Below, piece by piece: positions 7,494 through 21,368 of a stretch of 64,000 nucleotides of DNA. The DNA comes from Streptomyces sp. NBC_01262 (lineage in GTDB: Bacteria > Actinomycetota > Actinomycetes > Streptomycetales > Streptomycetaceae): assembly GCF_036226365.1 (NCBI RefSeq), contig NZ_CP108462.1:992001-1056000 (forward strand). The letters are read 5' to 3'. Positions within the stretch are counted from its first letter, which is position 1. Every line of letters begins with the position of its first letter. The notes below the pieces were generated by a model. That model saw only the letters and a list, made by a program, of their open reading frames with translations, did no database searches and was not told the origin of the DNA. Both the position numbers and the translations under genes were made by a program.

Positions 7494-8759
7494 ATGAAGC
7501 GGACGTCGCGGGACATTCGTACAGCCAATCGATACGGCGTACTGCGGCACATCGTCGCCGAGTCCCCGGTGTCGCGCCAGGAGCTGGCCGCCGCGACCGG
7601 GCTGAGCCTGGCGACCGTGGCCAATCTGGTCGGTGAGCTGCTGGAGCTGGGCCTGCTGATCGAGGTCGGCTACGAGGACTCCGACGGCGGCCGCCCGCGC
7701 GGCCTGGTGGCGGTCAACGCCGAGGGCGGTGCCCTGATCGGTGTCGATGTCGCCGAGACGTACATCCATGTGGAACTGTACGACCTCTCGCTGGCCGTGA
7801 TCGCCCGCGCCGAGGAAGAGCTGCGACCCGGCGAGCGGGAACCGTCCCAGGTCCTGGCGCACATCGTCTCCGCCGTCTCCTGCGTGGTCGCCGAGGCCGG
7901 CATCCCCGCCGACCGTGTACTGGGCGTCGGCGTGAGCATGCCGGGCATGGTGGACCGCGAGGGCGGGGTCTCGGTCTTCGCGCCGAACTGGGACTGGCAC
8001 GACGTGCCGTTGCTGAGCCTGCTGGCCGAGCACATCCCGTATCCGCTGTACCTGGACAACCCCCTGCGCGCGTGCACGGTCGCCGAGCTGTGGTTCGGCG
8101 CGGCCCGCGGCTGCGACGACGTCGTGGTGGTCAACCTCGGTACGGGCGTCGGCGCGGGCATCGCCCTGGGCGGCGCGCTGCACCGGGGGGTCACCAACAG
8201 CGCGGGGGAATGGGGCCACACCACCCTGGTCCTGGACGGGCGGCTGTGCCACTGCGGCAACCACGGCTGCGTAGAGACATACGTCGGCGCGCCCGGCATC
8301 ATGCAGAACCTGCGCGAACTCGCCCCGGAGAGCCCGCTGCTGCACCCCGACGACCAGACCGCGACCATCGACGCGCTGGCGCGCGGCGTCACCGCCGGCG
8401 ACCCTGTCGCGGTGAAGGTGGTCCGCGACACCGCGCGCTATCTGGGCGCCGCCGTGGCCGACCTGGTCAACCTCCTCAACCCCGAGGTGATCGTCCTGAG
8501 CAGCTGGGTGGCCCGCAGACTCGGCCAGCCACTGCTGGACGAGGTCCGCGAAGCGGTCGCACGGCACGCGCTGCGGCGCCCGCTGGAGAGCACCGAGATC
8601 GTGCTGTGCCCGATCGCGTCCAACCCCGTGAGTCTCGGCGCGGCGACCTTCGCCCTCGAAGGTTCCCTCGCGTCGGTGGGACAGAAGTCCCCGAAACCGG
8701 TGCGCCGCGGCAGCACCGTGGCAGTCACAGCAGCAAGGACCCGCAGCACACCTTCCTGA
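7494..8759 (+). CDS. ROK-family transcriptional regulator
   Basis: This 421-residue protein has an N-terminal winged helix-turn-helix (about residues 10-65: SRQELAAATGLSLATVANLVGELLELGLL) and a ROK sugar-kinase fold. The zinc motif CHCGNHGCVE is intact. The kinase Asp loop is replaced by DNPLRACTVAELWFG, as in ROK repressors rather than kinases, so it should bind a sugar without phosphorylating it. The ATG at 7494 is chosen because the helix-turn-helix follows directly and a -10 box ends 7 bases upstream. It precedes the sugar ABC operon in the same direction and is its likely regulator (inference). The Ser/Thr/Arg-rich tail is probably disordered. Confidence 0.87.
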   Translation: MKRTSRDIRTANRYGVLRHIVAESPVSRQELAAATGLSLATVANLVGELLELGLLIEVGYEDSDGGRPRGLVAVNAEGGALIGVDVAETYIHVELYDLSLAVIARAEEELRPGEREPSQVLAHIVSAVSCVVAEAGIPADRVLGVGVSMPGMVDREGGVSVFAPNWDWHDVPLLSLLAEHIPYPLYLDNPLRACTVAELWFGAARGCDDVVVVNLGTGVGAGIALGGALHRGVTNSAGEWGHTTLVLDGRLCHCGNHGCVETYVGAPGIMQNLRELAPESPLLHPDDQTATIDALARGVTAGDPVAVKVVRDTARYLGAAVADLVNLLNPEVIVLSSWVARRLGQPLLDEVREAVARHALRRPLESTEIVLCPIASNPVSLGAATFALEGSLASVGQKSPKPVRRGSTVAVTAARTRSTPS

Positions 8760-8835
8760 ATTCGGGTCGGCCTCGCGACGGACCAGCCCGGCCCGTAGGA
8801 CGTTGCAGGATCGTCAGGTCAACTTAGTTTGAGGC

Positions 8836-8865
8836 GCCGCCCGTTCGAGCGTTCGAACGGGCGGC
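8836..8865. terminator. 13-bp perfect stem-loop after the ROK gene
   Basis: GCCGCCCGTTCGA and TCGAACGGGCGGC pair perfectly around a GCGT loop, 76 bases after the ROK stop codon. No T-run follows, which is common for actinobacterial terminators. It could also be an operator for the downstream sugar operon. Confidence 0.5.
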
Positions 8866-8904
8866 ATAACAGTTCGATGACACAGCGGCTTCCCTTCCCT
8901 TGAC

Positions 8905-8947
8905 CTTCGTCTAAGACCTTGACGAAGTACTTTTCTATGAATAGCGT
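8905..8947 (+). promoter_or_regulatory. promoter with overlapping inverted repeat for the sugar ABC operon
   Basis: TTGACG (8919-8924) and TAGCGT (8942-8947) have a 17-base spacer, a good sigma-70-like pair 45 bases before the binding-protein start. An inverted repeat, CTTCGTC (8905-8911) and GACGAAG (8921-8927), overlaps the -35 and is a candidate repressor site. Confidence 0.5.
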
Positions 8948-8991
8948 CCCGCTGCACCACACAGCCATGACGACAAGACAAGGAAGTCAAC

Positions 8992-10248
8992 ATGTCGGCA
9001 ATGAGCAGGGATTGGGACCGGCGCGGCGTTCTGCGCGCGGCGGCCGGGATGGCAGCCCTGGGCGGTCTGGCAGCCTGCGGCGGCAACAACGGGCGCAGCT
9101 CCGGCGGCGATGGCAAGGCAATCAGCCAGTGGTACCACCAGTACGGTGAGAAGGGCACGCAGCAGGCCGCCCTGAAGTACGCCAAGGCCTACACCAAGGC
9201 CAGCGTCAAGGTGCAGTGGATAGCCGGCGACTACGACGCCAAGCTGGCCTCGGGTCTGCTCTCCTCCAGCGGGCCGGACGTCTTCGAGTACCACCCCAAC
9301 CTTCAGATGGTGCAGTCCAAGCAGGTCGTCCCGCTCGACGACATCCTCGCCGACGTCAAGAGCGACTTCAATCCGAAGGACATCGCCTCGCACACCGTGG
9401 ACGGCAAGGTCTACGGCGTACGCATGATCGACGACCCGCAGTTCCTCTGGTACCGCAAGTCGCTGTTCGAGGCGGCCGGCGTCACGGTGCCGACCACCCT
9501 GGACGAGCTGGTCGAGGCCGCCGCCAAGCTCACCAAGGGCAAGATGAAGGGCCTGTACCTCGGCAACGACATGACCAACGCGGCCCGGCCGCTGGTCTGG
9601 GCCACCGGCGGCGACCTGCTGGACGCGAACAACAAGCCGACGTACCACACCGACGAGGTCGTCGCGGGCCTGAAGACGCTGCGCAAGCTCTACACCAGCA
9701 AGACCCTGCTGATCGGCGCACCGACCGAGGCCTGGGACCCGTCCTCACTGGTCAACGGGCTGTGCGCGATGCAGTGGTGCGGTATGTGGGCCATGCCGAC
9801 GATCCTGGCCGCGTTCCCCGACGACATCGGCATCTTCCCCTTCCCCAAGGTCGGCGACAAGGGCACTCCGGCGGTCTACAACGGCGGCTGGTCGACCTTC
9901 GTGTCCGCCAAGGCCAAGGACGTCGACGCGGCCAAGGAGTTCGTCAAGTGGCTGTGGATCGACCAGAAGAAGTACCAGGAGGACTGGGCCACCAGCTACG
10001 GCTTCCACATCCCGCCGCGCACCAGCCTGGCCGCCAGCGCGACCAAGCTGAAGACCGGCCTGCCCGCTGAGGGCGTGAAGCTCTTCACCGACTACGGCCA
10101 CTTCGACAACCCGGTGTGGACCCCCGCGATGGAGACGGCCTTCGAGGACGTCATCGCCGACTCCGTTCGCGGCAGCAAGGACCCGGAGGCCTCGCTCGAC
10201 AAGTGCGATGTCAAGGTCAACCGCGAGCTCAAGCAGCTCTTCGGATAG
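8992..10248 (+). CDS. sugar ABC transporter substrate-binding lipoprotein
   Basis: This 418-residue protein starts with a twin-arginine-type signal (DRRGVLRAAAG) ending in a lipobox LAAC with Cys29. It should be exported folded and lipid-anchored outside the membrane. The rest has the family 1 extracellular solute-binding fold with aromatic sugar-stacking residues (QFLWY, AVYNGGWSTF). AAGGAAG precedes the ATG at 8992; an in-frame ATG at 9001 is also possible. It heads an operon with two permeases, a GH2 beta-galactosidase and an MFS protein, so a beta-galactoside is the likely ligand (inference). No ATPase gene is present, as is usual in Streptomyces, where a shared MsiK-type ATPase serves such importers. 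Confidence 0.9.
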   Translation: MSAMSRDWDRRGVLRAAAGMAALGGLAACGGNNGRSSGGDGKAISQWYHQYGEKGTQQAALKYAKAYTKASVKVQWIAGDYDAKLASGLLSSSGPDVFEYHPNLQMVQSKQVVPLDDILADVKSDFNPKDIASHTVDGKVYGVRMIDDPQFLWYRKSLFEAAGVTVPTTLDELVEAAAKLTKGKMKGLYLGNDMTNAARPLVWATGGDLLDANNKPTYHTDEVVAGLKTLRKLYTSKTLLIGAPTEAWDPSSLVNGLCAMQWCGMWAMPTILAAFPDDIGIFPFPKVGDKGTPAVYNGGWSTFVSAKAKDVDAAKEFVKWLWIDQKKYQEDWATSYGFHIPPRTSLAASATKLKTGLPAEGVKLFTDYGHFDNPVWTPAMETAFEDVIADSVRGSKDPEASLDKCDVKVNRELKQLFG

Positions 10249-10259
10249 GCCGATACCCC

Positions 10260-16223
<5,964 letters not shown>

Positions 16224-16245
16224 CGCCCTGTGCCATGATCCGCTC

Positions 16246-16698
16246 ATGCTGCCCGGATTCCTCGGCAAGGCGGTCGCGGTCCTCCTCGGCCGGGAAGGCC
16301 GCTCGCTCCACCTCAAGGCGGCGGGCGCCGCGACCGCCGTCCTCCTCGTCACGATGCTCACCGGCTCCTGGGCCGTGGTCGCCGCCGAGCACGGCGCGCG
16401 GGGCGCGAGCATCACGACCTACCCCAAAGCCCTGTGGTGGGCGGCGGAGACCGCGACGACCGTCGGCTACGGCGACTTCTACCCGGTGACGTGGTGGGGC
16501 CGGGTCGTCGCCACCGTCGTGATGGCGGTCGGCATCACCACGTACGGCATGGTCACCGCCGCCATCGCGACCTGGTTCGTCGGCCGGGAGAACAAGCACG
16601 GCCACGGCGCGCTGCACGAGCGCTTCGACCGCATCGAGCAGCTGCTCGCCCGGCACGAGGACCCCGGACCGCCTCAGCGGGGCGGTCCGACGACGTAG
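16246..16698 (+). CDS. two-helix potassium channel
   Basis: This 150-residue protein has two membrane helices around a pore loop with the K+ selectivity filter TTVGYGD (about residues 71-77). A second helix (VVATVVMAVGITTYGMVTAAIATWFV) and a short charged tail (RFDRIEQLLARHE), possibly a coiled coil, follow. No cytoplasmic RCK domain is present, so gating is unclear. It would assemble as a tetramer. Its last 25 bases overlap the end of the convergent gene, which encodes a KimA-like K+ transporter. Confidence 0.82.
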   Translation: MLPGFLGKAVAVLLGREGRSLHLKAAGAATAVLLVTMLTGSWAVVAAEHGARGASITTYPKALWWAAETATTVGYGDFYPVTWWGRVVATVVMAVGITTYGMVTAAIATWFVGRENKHGHGALHERFDRIEQLLARHEDPGPPQRGGPTT

Positions 16699-18623
16699 GG
16701 AAGGATCGTCACCGCGACGTTCGGCAGCTCGTCGAGCGCCTTGGTGAGGGACTCTCCGGTCCCCCGGTGCAGCAGCCGGCCCAGCACCGTGGGGTAGGTG
16801 CGCCGGGGCAGCAGAAAGGTCACGGCGGTGTCGGCGTCGGCGGTCCTGACGGCGAGTTCGGCCACGGCCCGCTCCAGGCGGCGGTCCGGGCAGTCGACGA
16901 GCTCCAGCGCGACGGAGATGGCGGCCGAGGCCTCCCACCGCTCGCGCAGCCGCCGCGCGCGGGGTTCGTCGACGACGATGTGGACGGCTCGGACCTCGTC
17001 GGGCCGCAGCTCGCGGGCGTACCGGAGGGCCTCCAGGGCGGCCAGGTCGAAGCTGTCGACGAGGACGAGGACGATGTGCCGCCGCCAGCGCGGGGAGTCG
17101 CGCTCCCCCTCGGCGGGCGGCAGGGCCTGGAGTTCGGCGGCCTCGTGCCGGTACTCGCGGTTGATGCGCATCAGGGCCCAGACGCCGAGGGGGAAGACCA
17201 CGACGACCAGCCAGGCGCCCTCGGTGAACTTGGTGACGGCGAAGATGAGGACGACGGCCGCCGAGACGACGGCGGCGGAGGCGTTAACGGCGAGCTTCCA
17301 GCTCCGGCCGGGCTCGCGGCGCCGCCAGTGGTAGGCCGTCAGCCCGGCGCCGGCCATGGTGAAGGCGGTGAAGACACCGATCGCGTACAGCGCGACCAGC
17401 CGGTCCACATTGGCGCCGGTCACCAGCAGGAGGGCCAGCGCCACGACGGACAGGGCGATGATGCCGTTGGAGAAGGCCAGCCGGTGGCCGCGCCGGGTGA
17501 GCGCGCGGGGCAGGAAGCGGTCCTCGGCGACGAAGCTGGCCAGGAAGGGGAAGCCGGTGAAGGGGGTGTTGGCCCCGGTGTAGAGGATCAGGGCGGTCGC
17601 GAGCTGGACGAGGATCAGGCCCGCGTCGCCCGCCGTGCCGCTGCCGAAGGCCAGCTGGGCCTCCTGGGCGATGACGGTCGGGGTGCCGTCGGCGTAGGGG
17701 ATGGCGTGGGTGAGGTGGGCGAGCAGGGAGACGCCGAGGACCAGGAAGCCCAGGACGCAGCTCATCACGATCAGCGTGCGGCGGGCGTTGCGGCCCTGGG
17801 GTTCGTGGAAGACGGAGATGCCGTTGGAGATCGCCTCCAGGCCGGTGAGCGAGGAGCCGCCGTTGGCGAAGGCGCGCAGCACGATGAAGACGGAGGCGCC
17901 GTACAGCCAGCCCTGGCCCGGGTCCCCCAGCGGGATCGCGCCCGGGGCGTGGATGTCGGCGTGCGGCAGATCGCCCGCGGCCCAGCGGCCCAGGCCGACG
18001 GCCATCATCAGCGCGACGGCGGCCATGAACAGGTAGGCGGGCGCCGCGAACAGCCGGCCCGCCTCGCGCACGCCGCGCAGGTTCCCGTACGCCAGGAGGA
18101 TCACCACGCCCGCGCTGACCGGCAGTTGCATGTGGTCGAGCCCGGTGAAGCCGTCGCCGAGCAGGTGCGCGAGCGAGATCAGCGCGTTGGTGCCGGCGGA
18201 CACCTGGACGGCCACGGTCACGGTGTAGTCGACGAGCAGGGCGACAGCGGCGATCTGGGCGATGTCCGGGCCGAAGTTCTCGCGCGCGACGACATAGCTG
18301 CCGCCCGCCCGCGTGTAGATCATCACGACATCGCTGTAGCAGAGCGTCAGCAGCACCAGGACCAGCAGGATCGCCCCGGTCACCGGCATCAGCAGCGTGA
18401 AGGCCGCCGCCCCGATGACCGGCACCAGGACGCGGAGCATCTCCTCGCTGCCGTACGCGGACGAGCTGATGCAGTCCGAGGCCAGCACCCCGAGCGCGGT
18501 CCGGTCGTCCAGCTTCTGCCCGCCGATGCGTTCCGTCGTCAGCGGCCGGCCGAGCAGGAGGCGCTTGGCGCGGTAGGACAGCGACTCGGGCAGGGCGGCT
18601 GCGTGGTCGTCCGTCAAGCGCAT
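16674..18623 (-). CDS. APC-superfamily permease, KimA-like K+ transporter
   Basis: This 649-residue protein has about twelve N-terminal membrane helices and a soluble C-terminal domain (from about residue 475) of universal-stress type (HIVLVLVDSFD, VRAVHIVVDEPRA). The opening LLLGRPLTTERIGGQKL followed by LASDCISSSAYGSEEM, and the RAGGSYVVARENFGP segment, match the KimA (YdaO) K+ importers more than ordinary amino-acid permeases. In Bacillus, KimA imports K+ and is inhibited by c-di-AMP through its C-terminal domain. The ATG at 18623 opens the family-like sequence. Its convergent neighbour is a K+ channel, which fits potassium handling. An amino-acid substrate remains possible. Confidence 0.72.
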   Translation of the reverse strand: MRLTDDHAAALPESLSYRAKRLLLGRPLTTERIGGQKLDDRTALGVLASDCISSSAYGSEEMLRVLVPVIGAAAFTLLMPVTGAILLVLVLLTLCYSDVVMIYTRAGGSYVVARENFGPDIAQIAAVALLVDYTVTVAVQVSAGTNALISLAHLLGDGFTGLDHMQLPVSAGVVILLAYGNLRGVREAGRLFAAPAYLFMAAVALMMAVGLGRWAAGDLPHADIHAPGAIPLGDPGQGWLYGASVFIVLRAFANGGSSLTGLEAISNGISVFHEPQGRNARRTLIVMSCVLGFLVLGVSLLAHLTHAIPYADGTPTVIAQEAQLAFGSGTAGDAGLILVQLATALILYTGANTPFTGFPFLASFVAEDRFLPRALTRRGHRLAFSNGIIALSVVALALLLVTGANVDRLVALYAIGVFTAFTMAGAGLTAYHWRRREPGRSWKLAVNASAAVVSAAVVLIFAVTKFTEGAWLVVVVFPLGVWALMRINREYRHEAAELQALPPAEGERDSPRWRRHIVLVLVDSFDLAALEALRYARELRPDEVRAVHIVVDEPRARRLRERWEASAAISVALELVDCPDRRLERAVAELAVRTADADTAVTFLLPRRTYPTVLGRLLHRGTGESLTKALDELPNVAVTILPYVVGPPR

Positions 18624-18646
18624 GCGCTCATACTGCCGCCGCCACA

Positions 18647-18685
18647 GCGCCCCCGCCCTGTGCGAAACGCACGGGACGGGGGCGC
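18647..18685. terminator. long hairpin between the MBL-fold gene and the KimA-like gene
   Basis: An 18-base stem (18647-18664 with 18668-18685, one mismatch and one G-U pair) closes on an AAA loop. It lies 24 bases after the stop of the metallo-hydrolase gene and before the KimA-like start, so it is a likely terminator. It is too short and simple to be a c-di-AMP riboswitch. Confidence 0.6.
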
Positions 18686-18709
18686 GGACGGGGCACGGAA
18701 GCGGTGTCC

Positions 18710-19909
18710 CTAGGCCCGGGCGCTGTCCGGCTCGGCGGACTCCGCGGACGCGGCGGCGGACTCCGGTTCGTCGGTGATGGCGGGCCAGGCCCGGTCGGGG
18801 TCGGTGGCGACCGCCCGCCACCAGGGGTCCAGCGGCAGTCCGACGGCCGGCTCGAAGGGCTCGCCGGGGCGGGGCACGGTGGCCTGGACGCGGTGCTCGC
18901 GGGCGGCGGCGACGGTGCCCTCGGCGGGGGCCTCCCACGGGTGCGGCGCGAGGTTGAAGGTGCCCCAGTGGATCGGCAGCATGATCCCGGCGGGCCCGTC
19001 GCCGCCCTGGAGGTCGACGTGGGTGCGCACGCCCTCCTCGGGCGTCATGTGGATGTCGGGCCAGAACTCGCTGTACGCCCCGATCTGGATCATCGTCGCG
19101 TCGAAGGGCCCGTACGTGCCGCCGATCTCGGCGAAGCCCGGGAAGTACCCGGTGTCGCCGCTGTGGTAGATCCGGTGGTCCGGACCGGCCACCACCCAGG
19201 AGGCCCACAGGGTGTGCTGGGTGTTGCGCAGCGCCCGGCCGCAGAAGTGGCGGGCGGGGGTGGCGGTGAGCGTGAGCCCGGCGACCTGCGTGGACTCGTG
19301 CCAGTCGAGCTCGGTCATCCGGTCCTCGGGGATCCCCCACCGCTCCAGGTGGGCACCGACGCCGAGCGGTACGACGAAGCGGGTGCCGGTGCCGGCCAGG
19401 GCCTTGATCGAGGGCATGTCGAGGTGGTCGTAATGGTCGTGGGAGATGACGATCGCGTCGACCGTCCCCAGCTCCGCCAGCGGCACCGGCACCGGGTGCA
19501 GCCGCTGGGGCCCGACAAAGGAGAAGGGAGAACAGCGCTCGCCCCATACCGGGTCGAACAGCACCCGCCTGCCGTCGATCTCGGCGAGGACACTCGAATG
19601 CCCCATCCAGGTGAGCCGCAGCCCGGACTCCGGCGGGGCCGCCAGCCGGTCCAGGGTGGCCCGCTCCCCGTACAGGGGGATCTCCCCGGCCGGGGCGCGG
19701 CGGATCTTCTCCTCCTTGCGGAAGTAGTTCCGCGCGAACTTCAGCATCGAGCCGGAGGGTGCCATCCGTGCGGCGACGGGGTTGGTGAACACCCCGTCGG
19801 CGAAGTTCGGCGACCGCCTGATCCGCTCCATCCTGTCCCCGGAGGGGTTGTCGCCGAAGGCGGGGATGAGAGCGGCGAGCGGGGAACGCTTCGGACTGGA
19901 GCCGGTCAC
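18710..19909 (-). CDS. metallo-beta-lactamase-fold hydrolase (UlaG/NAPE-PLD type)
   Basis: This 399-residue protein has the di-metal motif SHDHYDHLD (about residues 150-158), preceded by TWMGHSSVL and followed by GDTGYFPGF and a late IHWGTF His, as in UlaG-like and NAPE-phospholipase D-like proteins. These hydrolyse phosphodiester or lactone bonds; the actual substrate is unknown. The GTG start at 19909 is preceded by GGGAGG at good spacing. The C-terminal Ala/Ser/Glu-rich tail is likely flexible. A strong hairpin follows the gene. Confidence 0.8.
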   Translation of the reverse strand: MTGSSPKRSPLAALIPAFGDNPSGDRMERIRRSPNFADGVFTNPVAARMAPSGSMLKFARNYFRKEEKIRRAPAGEIPLYGERATLDRLAAPPESGLRLTWMGHSSVLAEIDGRRVLFDPVWGERCSPFSFVGPQRLHPVPVPLAELGTVDAIVISHDHYDHLDMPSIKALAGTGTRFVVPLGVGAHLERWGIPEDRMTELDWHESTQVAGLTLTATPARHFCGRALRNTQHTLWASWVVAGPDHRIYHSGDTGYFPGFAEIGGTYGPFDATMIQIGAYSEFWPDIHMTPEEGVRTHVDLQGGDGPAGIMLPIHWGTFNLAPHPWEAPAEGTVAAAREHRVQATVPRPGEPFEPAVGLPLDPWWRAVATDPDRAWPAITDEPESAAASAESAEPDSARA

Positions 19910-20025
19910 GGCACCTCCCGGTAGTCGGCGGTCACGTCGCGCCGCGAGCCGTGGGGCCCGGGCAGAACCAGTATGTACAGCGACAACTCCTACAACGGGC
20001 ATTCCAGTTCCGCGCCACTTTCCCG

Positions 20026-20874
20026 TCACAGCCCGAAGTCGAGGGCGACCCGGTCGACGACCGGCTCGTACCCGATCCGCCGGTACAGCGCGTTGCTGGT
20101 GGGATTGGCGAGGTCGGTGAAGAGCACGACCTCCTCCGCGCCCGCGTCGAGGGCGGCCCGGCTGACGGCCGCCGTGGCGGCGCCCGCGTAGCCACGGCCG
20201 CGCAGCCCGGCCGGAGTGTAGACGGGGGCCACCCGGGCGGTGCCCGCCACGGTGCGGGTCGCTCCCGCCATGGAGACGGGTGTGCCGTCCACCTCCCAGA
20301 GGGTGAGGCCGCCGTAGCCCAGGCGGTCCTCGACCTGGCGGTCCGCCCTGATGATCTCCCCGCCGCCCAGGTTCGCGGCGAAGGCCTCGTACCAGCTGAC
20401 CAGCAGCTCGCGGTCGGCGGCGGTGCCGACGCGGGCCCGGCCGGCCGGCATGGGCTCGGGCCGCCGGAGCGCCCCGAGCCGGTACAGCCGGATGTTCCGG
20501 CTCACGGATACGGAGGCGCCGGTACGGGCGCGCCACGCGTCGGCGAAGGCCCACGCCGTGGCGAGGTCGGCGTTCACCCCTGGCGGGGGCTCCGCCGGGT
20601 CCCACAGTCCGGCCAGGGAGGCGGCCGCGTCGGCGGGGAGCGGGCTGAGCAGCAGGGGGCGCGGCGGTGTGCGTACGAATGCGCCCCCGACGGCTCCCTG
20701 GGCGCCGGCCCACCAGCCGAAGCGCGGCGGCTCGTCTCCCCAGGCGGTCTTTCCGTTCTCTCTCAGCCTCGCGGTCACCGTGAGCAGCACGGTGTGCTCG
20801 GTGGGCCGCGAGCGCAGGAAGCCGCCCGCGGCCGCCTCGAAGGTCTCGACGTCGTCCGTCAGGGTCCAGGCCAT
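20026..20874 (-). CDS. GNAT-family N-acetyltransferase
   Basis: This 282-residue protein has a C-terminal GNAT domain whose acetyl-CoA loop reads LRGRGYAGAATAAVSRAAL, followed by FTDLANPTSNALYRRIGYEPV. The N-terminal half (about 1-135) lacks a clear acetyltransferase motif and may be a degenerate second domain, as in other double-domain actinobacterial GNATs. The acceptor is unknown. The start at 20874 lies 43 bases after the PPOX gene stop on the same strand, so it may be the last gene of that transcript. Confidence 0.8.
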   Translation of the reverse strand: MAWTLTDDVETFEAAAGGFLRSRPTEHTVLLTVTARLRENGKTAWGDEPPRFGWWAGAQGAVGGAFVRTPPRPLLLSPLPADAAASLAGLWDPAEPPPGVNADLATAWAFADAWRARTGASVSVSRNIRLYRLGALRRPEPMPAGRARVGTAADRELLVSWYEAFAANLGGGEIIRADRQVEDRLGYGGLTLWEVDGTPVSMAGATRTVAGTARVAPVYTPAGLRGRGYAGAATAAVSRAALDAGAEEVVLFTDLANPTSNALYRRIGYEPVVDRVALDFGL

Positions 20875-20917
20875 GGGGTCATGCTGACGCGCGCCCGGGA
20901 GGCGCCGCATCCGGTTT

Positions 20918-21367
20918 TCAGCGGGCGGGCTGTCCGTAGGCGTACTCGACGTGCAGCTTGAGGACCAGGCGGCGGTCCTCGACCATGGCGCGGCGGTAGT
21001 CGCCCCAGTCGGGGTACTCGCCCTGGAGGGCCCGGTAGAGGTCGATGAGCTCCTCGACCGTGGCGTCATCGCGGTCGGCGGCGACGGGGGTCAGCTCGGC
21101 GGTGCCCTCGGCGACGGTCCAGGCCCAGCGGTCGGGACTGGTGACGTGGTAGCTGGCGCGGGGGTCGCGGCGCAGGTTGCGGGTCTTGGCCCGGTCGTCG
21201 GTGAGCGAGACGCGCAGGAGGCGCTCCTTGGGGTCGTAGTGGTGGATCACGTTGGACAGCTGTGGGCGGCCGTCGCGCTTGATGGTGACCAGGATGCCGC
21301 CTTTGGTGTCGGCCACCAGCCGGAGCAGGGCGTCCTGGGTGTCGTCGGTGCCATGGGGTTCGGTCAT
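20918..21367 (-). CDS. PPOX-class F420-dependent protein
   Basis: This 149-residue protein has a split beta-barrel flavin/F420-binding fold. It begins with GGILVTIKRDGRPQLSNVIHHYD and continues with RVSLTDDRAKTRNLRRDPRASYHV, the usual cofactor-phosphate region. Such proteins reduce or bind small molecules using F420H2 or FMN. Only one base separates the stop of the upstream DUF2264 gene from its ATG, so the two are coupled. That is unusual company for a carbohydrate enzyme and gives no firm clue to its substrate. Confidence 0.83.
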   Translation of the reverse strand: MTEPHGTDDTQDALLRLVADTKGGILVTIKRDGRPQLSNVIHHYDPKERLLRVSLTDDRAKTRNLRRDPRASYHVTSPDRWAWTVAEGTAELTPVAADRDDATVEELIDLYRALQGEYPDWGDYRRAMVEDRRLVLKLHVEYAYGQPAR

Positions 21368-21368
21368 G

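Noticed and set aside
18624..18709. Possible c-di-AMP (ydaO) riboswitch upstream of the KimA-like gene
   Set aside because: The region is only 86 bases and is filled by one simple hairpin; the conserved riboswitch core is not there.
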